DNA from: Spirochaetales bacterium
GTDB lineage: Bacteria; Spirochaetota; Spirochaetia; DSM-27196; PWMO01
Assembly (NCBI GenBank): GCA_007130025.1
Contig: SLTF01000406.1
Coordinates: 1 to 9,613, forward strand
Direction of reading: 5' to 3'
Length of the DNA stretch: 9,613 bases
Part shown: positions 5,756-9,613 of the stretch, one piece after another
Layout: each line of letters begins with the position of its first letter
How positions within the stretch are numbered: the first letter of the stretch is position 1
Notes under the pieces: model-generated
The model's input: the letters and a program-made list of their open reading frames with translations, nothing else
What the model was told of the DNA's origin: nothing
Databases searched by the model: none
Made by a program: the position numbers and the translations under genes

Positions 5756-7066
5756 ATGCCATGGTGGGCTAGTCTGTTCCTCTTGGTCGGCGGGGTCTTT
5801 GGCTGTTTGATGGTCGGAGTCCCGGTCGCGTTTTCATTTTTGTTCGTGAACATCGTGGGAGGGCTGCTGTTCATGGGGCCCGGGGGCATGAATCAGATGG
5901 TCTTGAGCGTATTCAACTCCGTTTCCAGTTTCGTGCTCGCACCGGTTCCGCTCTTCATTTTGCTCGGGTACGTCATGTTTCACTCGAAGATGGCGCATCG
6001 AGCGCTGGATGTGGTCGAAGTCTGGTTGGGGAAGGTTCCCGGCAGGCTGAGTTTTCTCGCCGTGGGTGGCGGAACCGTTTTTGCGAGTCTTTCCGGATCG
6101 AGTATGGCCAGTGCCGCAATGCTCGGTTCAACCCTCATTCCTGAGATGCAGCGACGGGGGTACAGCAAGGCGATGACGTTGGGCCCCATTCTTGGTTCCG
6201 GCGGGATCGCCGTGATGATTCCGCCGAGTTCCCTGGGCGTTGTTCTGGGCAGTCTGGCGTTTGTTCCTATTGGCCGGCTTCTGATCGGGGGCGTCATCCC
6301 TGGTCTGCTGCTTACCGCCCTCTATACCCTCTATATGATCGGTGTATTCACCGTGAATCCGGCGTCGGCCCCTGCGTACGACGTTCCGCATACTCCTCTT
6401 TCGCGCAAGATACATGACTTTGCCGCCTATGTTCTGCCGCTTGCCGTCATCGTGTTTCTCGTTGTCGGCCTCATCGTGCTTGGTATCGCAACGCCGTCGG
6501 AGTCCGCCGCGATGGGTGCCATCGGAGCGTTTCTGCTTGCGGCGGTGTACGGGAAATTGAACTGGATGGTCGCTCGCGAGGCGTTGGCCGGTACTCTGAA
6601 AACCAGCGTCATGGTGCTCATGATTATCGCGGGCGCTACGGGTTTCAGCCAATTGCTCAGTTTCTCTGGAGCCGCGCGGGGCTTGGTCACCTTTGTACTG
6701 AGCCTGGACCTCAGTCCCATGGTTCTCCTCTGTGCGATGATGCTGGGACTTCTGATCCTTGGGTGTTTTGTAGAGCAGACTTCAATGCTGATGATTACCA
6801 TTCCGCTGTATATGCCGATCGTTCACGCCCTGGGATTCGATACGGTCTGGTTCGCAATTCTTGTGTTGCTTACGCTCGAGATGGCAGCAACAACACCCCC
6901 CTTTGGCCTGGTATCGTTTGTGGTCAAGGGGCTTGCACCGGAGGGCACCACCATGGGCGACGTATATCGAGCCGGGCTTCCCTATCTCGCATGTGATTTT
7001 ATTGCGATGATCCTGATCCTTGCGTTTCCCGCGATTGTAACCTGGCTTCCCGGCTTCATCAGATGA
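5756..7066 (+). CDS. dctM: TRAP transporter large membrane subunit, DctM family
   Basis: 436 residues, almost entirely hydrophobic, with about a dozen membrane segments. The DctM hallmarks are in order: 'GVPVAFSFLF' near the N-terminus, 'PLFILLGYVMF', 'GTVFASLSGSSMASAAMLGS' followed by 'PEMQRRGYSKA', 'GSGGIAVMIPPSS', 'GGVIPGLLL', and in the second half the repeat-related 'CFVEQTSMLMITIPLYMPI' and 'TTPPFGLVSFVVKG'. It carries the ion-coupled transport pathway. A clear GGAGG (5745-5749) precedes the ATG, 33 bp after dctQ. The stop codon overlaps the start of the following amidohydrolase (ATGA, 7063-7066), tying uptake and hydrolysis at the level of translation. Confidence 0.96.
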   Translation: MPWWASLFLLVGGVFGCLMVGVPVAFSFLFVNIVGGLLFMGPGGMNQMVLSVFNSVSSFVLAPVPLFILLGYVMFHSKMAHRALDVVEVWLGKVPGRLSFLAVGGGTVFASLSGSSMASAAMLGSTLIPEMQRRGYSKAMTLGPILGSGGIAVMIPPSSLGVVLGSLAFVPIGRLLIGGVIPGLLLTALYTLYMIGVFTVNPASAPAYDVPHTPLSRKIHDFAAYVLPLAVIVFLVVGLIVLGIATPSESAAMGAIGAFLLAAVYGKLNWMVAREALAGTLKTSVMVLMIIAGATGFSQLLSFSGAARGLVTFVLSLDLSPMVLLCAMMLGLLILGCFVEQTSMLMITIPLYMPIVHALGFDTVWFAILVLLTLEMAATTPPFGLVSFVVKGLAPEGTTMGDVYRAGLPYLACDFIAMILILAFPAIVTWLPGFIR

Positions 7067-8409
7067 CGGGCGACCATTCGATAACCATCCGAAACATCTC
7101 GACACTGGTCACGATGGAGCCGGCCATCGGACACGGGGATCTCGGGGTTCTTCATGAAGCAACCATCCGTGTGTCCGGAGGGGTAATCACTTCAATTGAG
7201 ACGGCAGCCGATGCTTCGGGCAGACCCTCCGCCGCCCGCCCGCCCGCCGCCGGCGCAGAGATAGATGCGACTGGACTGATCGCCATACCGGGACTGGTGA
7301 ATGCGCATCACCATCTCTACCAGAGCTTCCTTCGCGGCCTGGGTGCAAACGAAGACCTCGTCGGCTGGTTCCAGGCTCGCGCGCCGTACCTTGAACGGTA
7401 CACCAGCACGACTCGTTTCCATGCGGTCCGTTTGGGTTTGCTGGAGAGCATTGGCTCAGGAGTCACGACCGTATTCGAGTTTGCGTCCAACACCCGTGAT
7501 GAGAGGGATATCGAACAGACGGTGCGTGCGGCTGAGCAACTGCCGGTACGAATGGTTCTTGGGTATCAGCCCCCAATTGGCGGCCCGTCGGACCTCGGCC
7601 CGGCGGTAGCCCTCTGTGAAGCGCATCCTGTCGTCGAGCGGCTGTTCGGTATACCCGGCGCCGTGATCCCGGAGCGCCACGACCGCGATCAGGTTGCCCG
7701 GTTTGTCTCGGTGGTGGAGCAGGCGCGCCGGGACGGACTTGGAATCGCGACGCATGTTCTCGAGCATCGAAGCGAACGAAATGACGGAAGTCTCAACTTT
7801 CTGAGAGAAACCGGCGCATTGGGCCCGGACACGATACTCGCGCACTGCATCCATCTGACTTCGTCCGATATCGCATTGCTGGCGGAAACCGATACACGCG
7901 CGGTGTACAATCCAATGTCCAACATGCGCCTCGGATCGGGCGTCATGCCGCTGTCGAAACTTCACGAGGCGAGTGTTCGTGTCGCGCTGGGTAGCGACGG
8001 GGCAACGGCGGACAGCGGCGATTTCTTCTCGGCGATGCGGTCGGGAATCGGTCTGCAGCGTGCTCTGCACGAGACGCCCGACGTGTGTTCGTATGAACGC
8101 ATCCTTCGTATGGCAACGATCGAAGGCGCAGAAGCGCTTGGGATTTCGCGGAGGGTGGGGTCGATTGCTGTTGGCAAATGTGCCGACCTCGTCCTGATCA
8201 ATCCGAGTGTCGCCAATTTTGCCGGTGGAATCGATCCCGTTGCGCAGGTTGTGTTTTCCGCGCAGCCGCGGAACGTTCATACGGTCATTCTCCGGGGGGA
8301 GCCGGTTCTCAGCAATGGCGTGGTCTTGAGCGCCGACGCAGAGGAGGTCATCGCGGATGCCGCGCAGGCCGCTCGTCGAATCATCGGCGCAACAGACCCG
8401 TCCGGGTGA
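7063..8409 (+). CDS. Amidohydrolase, ATZ/TRZ/SAH-deaminase-type
   Basis: 448 residues, the full length for this branch. The metal ligands are all present: His82 and His84 in 'NAHHHLYQSFLRGL', His231 in 'ATHVLEH', His261 in 'LAHCIHL', and Asp312 in 'LGSDGA'; Glu234 is the likely proton carrier. 'VYNPMSNMRLGSG' and the closing 'SIAVGKCADLVLIN' are also typical. The family hydrolyses amino groups, chlorides or amides from N-heterocycles and related compounds (S-adenosylhomocysteine/methylthioadenosine deaminase, s-triazine hydrolases, guanine deaminase). The start overlaps the dctM stop and has no clear ribosome-binding site, so it relies on translational coupling. This implies it acts on the imported compound. 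The N-terminal beta-sandwich carries a Pro/Ala-rich insert ('GRPSAARPPAAGAE') encoded by a short GCCC tandem repeat. The exact substrate is unknown. Confidence 0.93.
   Translation: MTGDHSITIRNISTLVTMEPAIGHGDLGVLHEATIRVSGGVITSIETAADASGRPSAARPPAAGAEIDATGLIAIPGLVNAHHHLYQSFLRGLGANEDLVGWFQARAPYLERYTSTTRFHAVRLGLLESIGSGVTTVFEFASNTRDERDIEQTVRAAEQLPVRMVLGYQPPIGGPSDLGPAVALCEAHPVVERLFGIPGAVIPERHDRDQVARFVSVVEQARRDGLGIATHVLEHRSERNDGSLNFLRETGALGPDTILAHCIHLTSSDIALLAETDTRAVYNPMSNMRLGSGVMPLSKLHEASVRVALGSDGATADSGDFFSAMRSGIGLQRALHETPDVCSYERILRMATIEGAEALGISRRVGSIAVGKCADLVLINPSVANFAGGIDPVAQVVFSAQPRNVHTVILRGEPVLSNGVVLSADAEEVIADAAQAARRIIGATDPSG
7234..7248 (+). repeat. Short GCCC tandem repeat inside the amidohydrolase
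   Basis: Three perfect GCCC units plus a partial fourth encode part of a Pro/Ala-rich loop. A change of one unit would shift the reading frame. Three units is few for frequent slippage, so this is recorded as a sequence oddity. Confidence 0.6.
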
Positions 8410-8424
8410 ACAGGTGGATCATCA

Positions 8425-9360
8425 ATGATCAATCGAAGCGAAACCGCGCTGAAGGGAATCATTGCGACTCCCGTGACGCCCCTCGCTGCGGATGGATCCG
8501 TGGACTACGCTACGCAGAAGCGCATGACCCGATTTCTGGTGGCGCACCGTGTCCACGGGATCGCAATTCCAACCCATATGGGCGAGAGCCTTCGCCTTTC
8601 CCTCGATGAGCGTCTGCAGCTCGCGCAAAAGACGGTTGATTGCGTGGAAGGATCGGTACCCGTTATGGTCCACGTCAGCGCGACCGACCGGCGCGATGTC
8701 ATTCGGCTCGCGTCTGATGCCGAACGGATCGGCGCTTCCGGAATACTGGTGCACCCCCCGTACCACTCGCGGCTCACCGCGCCGGCTCTCGAAGACTACT
8801 TTGCGTCGATTCTCTCGGAGGTCAATATTCCGGTGTACGGGTACAATTCCCGGTCGGAGGGAGGGTACTCGGTGCCCGGAGATCTCGTGGCTTCGCTCGC
8901 AAGCACGTGGAGCCACTTTCGTGGAATCAAGGACATCAGCGGCTCGATCGACTATCTCGCAGAGGTCTGCGGGTTTGCAGCCCGCGTAAACCGGGAGTTC
9001 TCCATACTGGTGGGAGGAGAGCATCTGGTGGCGGTTCTTGCGCTTGGCGGGCACGGCGCGTTTGCCGGAGCCTTTGCGATCGTTCCTCGAATGATCCACG
9101 CGCTCTACGAAGCGTGTGTACAAGGGAACATGGCCGTCGCTCGGCCGCTGCAGTTCCAGCTCTCGTCGCTGCTGCAGGTGCTCTCCGTTCACTACCCATC
9201 GCGCTACAAGATCGCACTCGAGATCATGGGACGGCCCACCGGCAGTCTGCGTCTCGAGGTGGGCGGCGAGTACCAATCCGAGCGGAGTGTCGTGGAACAG
9301 GTCCTGAAGGAGATCGGAGCGATGGAGACGGAACCGCACGGGTGGGTGACCTCCGATTGA
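8425..9360 (+). CDS. DapA-superfamily (dihydrodipicolinate synthase-like) lyase/aldolase
   Basis: 311 residues forming the family's TIM barrel. The opening 'LKGIIATPVTPLAADGSVD' is typical. The Schiff-base lysine is Lys169 in 'GIKDISG', and the catalytic tyrosine is Tyr140 in 'GYNSRS', 29 residues earlier (28 in E. coli DapA). The substrate-carboxylate loop, normally GTTGE, reads 'THMGE' (residues 50-54), so the Thr-Thr pair used by true dihydrodipicolinate synthase is His51-Met52. It is therefore unlikely to make dihydrodipicolinate for lysine synthesis. A retro-aldol cleavage or dehydration of a 2-oxo acid, as in other branches, is more likely. AGGTGG (8412-8417) precedes the start, 15 bp after the amidohydrolase, and it is the last gene of the operon. 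The specific reaction is not predictable from sequence. Confidence 0.9.
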   Translation: MINRSETALKGIIATPVTPLAADGSVDYATQKRMTRFLVAHRVHGIAIPTHMGESLRLSLDERLQLAQKTVDCVEGSVPVMVHVSATDRRDVIRLASDAERIGASGILVHPPYHSRLTAPALEDYFASILSEVNIPVYGYNSRSEGGYSVPGDLVASLASTWSHFRGIKDISGSIDYLAEVCGFAARVNREFSILVGGEHLVAVLALGGHGAFAGAFAIVPRMIHALYEACVQGNMAVARPLQFQLSSLLQVLSVHYPSRYKIALEIMGRPTGSLRLEVGGEYQSERSVVEQVLKEIGAMETEPHGWVTSD

Positions 9361-9381
9361 CAGCTGGTACGCATGCCGGCT

Positions 9382-9398
9382 CTCGGGTGACTCCCGGG
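9382..9398 (+). terminator. Possible stem-loop at the end of the TRAP operon
   Basis: CTCGGG (9382-9387) can pair with CCCGGG (9393-9398) through five Watson-Crick pairs and one G-U, with a TGACT loop, 21 bases after the DapA-like stop. There is no U-run after it (GCTCCCTTCAAC), so intrinsic termination is doubtful. Confidence 0.3.
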
Positions 9399-9445
9399 GC
9401 TCCCTTCAACTCCGCGCCTCCCCGCGCATGAACCACACAATCGCG

Positions 9446-9473
9446 TTGACATCTCCCCATTCCGTGATATAGT
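9446..9473 (+). promoter_or_regulatory. Sigma-70-like promoter for the last gene
   Basis: TTGACA (9446-9451), a perfect -35, is followed after 16 bp by TATAGT (9468-9473), 5 of 6 for the -10. It lies about 37 bp before the ATG at 9510 and is the best promoter match in the window. It indicates that the last gene starts its own transcription unit. Confidence 0.7.
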
Positions 9474-9476
9474 TAG

Positions 9477-9489
9477 TTACTGAAAGTAA
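9477..9489. promoter_or_regulatory. Inverted repeat just after the -10, probable operator
   Basis: TTACT-GAA-AGTAA is a perfect 5-bp inverted repeat with a 3-bp spacer, placed over the expected transcription start. It has the same arm-3-arm layout as the repeat at 3446-3460, and both cores read CT-NNN-AG. Binding by the local MarR protein or by another regulator is inference. Confidence 0.45.
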
Positions 9490-9509
9490 TCAAACAGGAG
9501 AGCGTTGTC

Positions 9510-9613
9510 ATGAGCCGGACGAGTGAGCTTCATGTGGGGTTGGCGTTTACCGGGCGGAAGCGGCCGGGGTTTGACCAGGAGTACGGGGCGCGGATGGAGC
9601 AGCAGGTGCGCGA
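9510..9613 (+). CDS. Start of an unrecognised gene (5' part only)
   Basis: The ATG at 9510 follows CAGGAG (9495-9500) and the promoter at 9446-9473, and the frame is open to the window edge (34 full codons, beginning 'MSRTSELHVGLAFTGRKRPG' and continuing 'FDQEYGARMEQQVR'). 'ELHVGLAFTGRKRP' looks like a first beta-strand and loop of an alpha/beta enzyme; a sugar-isomerase-like protein is one possibility, but this is only an impression. There are too few residues to assign a family. The good promoter and ribosome-binding site make it likely to be a real gene. Confidence 0.7.
   Translation, partial: MSRTSELHVGLAFTGRKRPGFDQEYGARMEQQVR

Noticed and set aside
8422..9339. A 305-codon open frame on the - strand opposite the DapA-like gene
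   Set aside because: It mirrors the coding strand of a clear family member, shows no domain and no ribosome-binding site logic; it is a compositional shadow.
8425..9360. Annotation as dapA (lysine biosynthesis)
   Set aside because: The GTTGE loop is replaced by THMGE and the gene sits at the end of a transporter-led catabolic operon.
1..9613. tRNA, rRNA, CRISPR, insertion sequence or phage features
   Set aside because: No cloverleaf-like sequence, regularly spaced repeats, transposase motif, terminal inverted repeats or phage genes were seen on either strand.

Overview
The window is GC-rich (roughly 60% by eye) bacterial DNA in which every gene that can be supported lies on the + strand. 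The short gaps between transcription units are much richer in A+T than the genes. The periplasmic binding protein carries an 'IFAAGSRES' export-signal end of a kind I associate with spirochaete binding proteins. Together with the GC content this makes a free-living, GC-rich spirochaete a plausible but unproven host. Nothing here is a phage, transposon, CRISPR array or RNA gene.

Layout. (1) Positions 1-3400 form a compact catabolic operon: the 3' end of an amidohydrolase (ATZ/TRZ-type deaminase/hydrolase superfamily), an NAD(P)-dependent aldehyde dehydrogenase, and the two subunits of a split thiamine-diphosphate decarboxylase of the sulfopyruvate/phosphonopyruvate decarboxylase (ComD/ComE) family. 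The last three genes are joined by a 4-bp ATGA overlap and a 1-bp gap. (2) Positions 3401-4016 hold a MarR-type regulator, with a perfect 6+3+6 inverted repeat over its putative promoter. (3) Positions 4017-4138 are an AT-rich control region. (4) Positions 4160-9360 form a second operon: a three-part TRAP transporter (binding protein, small and large membrane subunits), a second complete amidohydrolase overlapping the large membrane subunit by ATGA, and a DapA-superfamily lyase/aldolase. (5) Positions 9361-9613 hold a weak stem-loop, a good sigma-70-like promoter with an inverted repeat just downstream of its -10, and the first codons of another gene cut by the window edge.

Working together, the genes look like an uptake-and-catabolism locus for a nitrogen-containing organic acid. 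The TRAP system would import a carboxylate. One or two amidohydrolases would hydrolyse C-N bonds. The DapA-like enzyme would cleave or dehydrate a 2-oxo acid. The split ThDP enzyme would decarboxylate a 2-oxo acid to an aldehyde, and the aldehyde dehydrogenase would oxidise that to an acid. The MarR protein is the obvious candidate local regulator. The individual families are recognised with good confidence. The substrate, the order of steps and the joint pathway are inference. The gene combination does not match a pathway I can name: no sulfonate- or phosphonate-specific partner gene is visible in the window.
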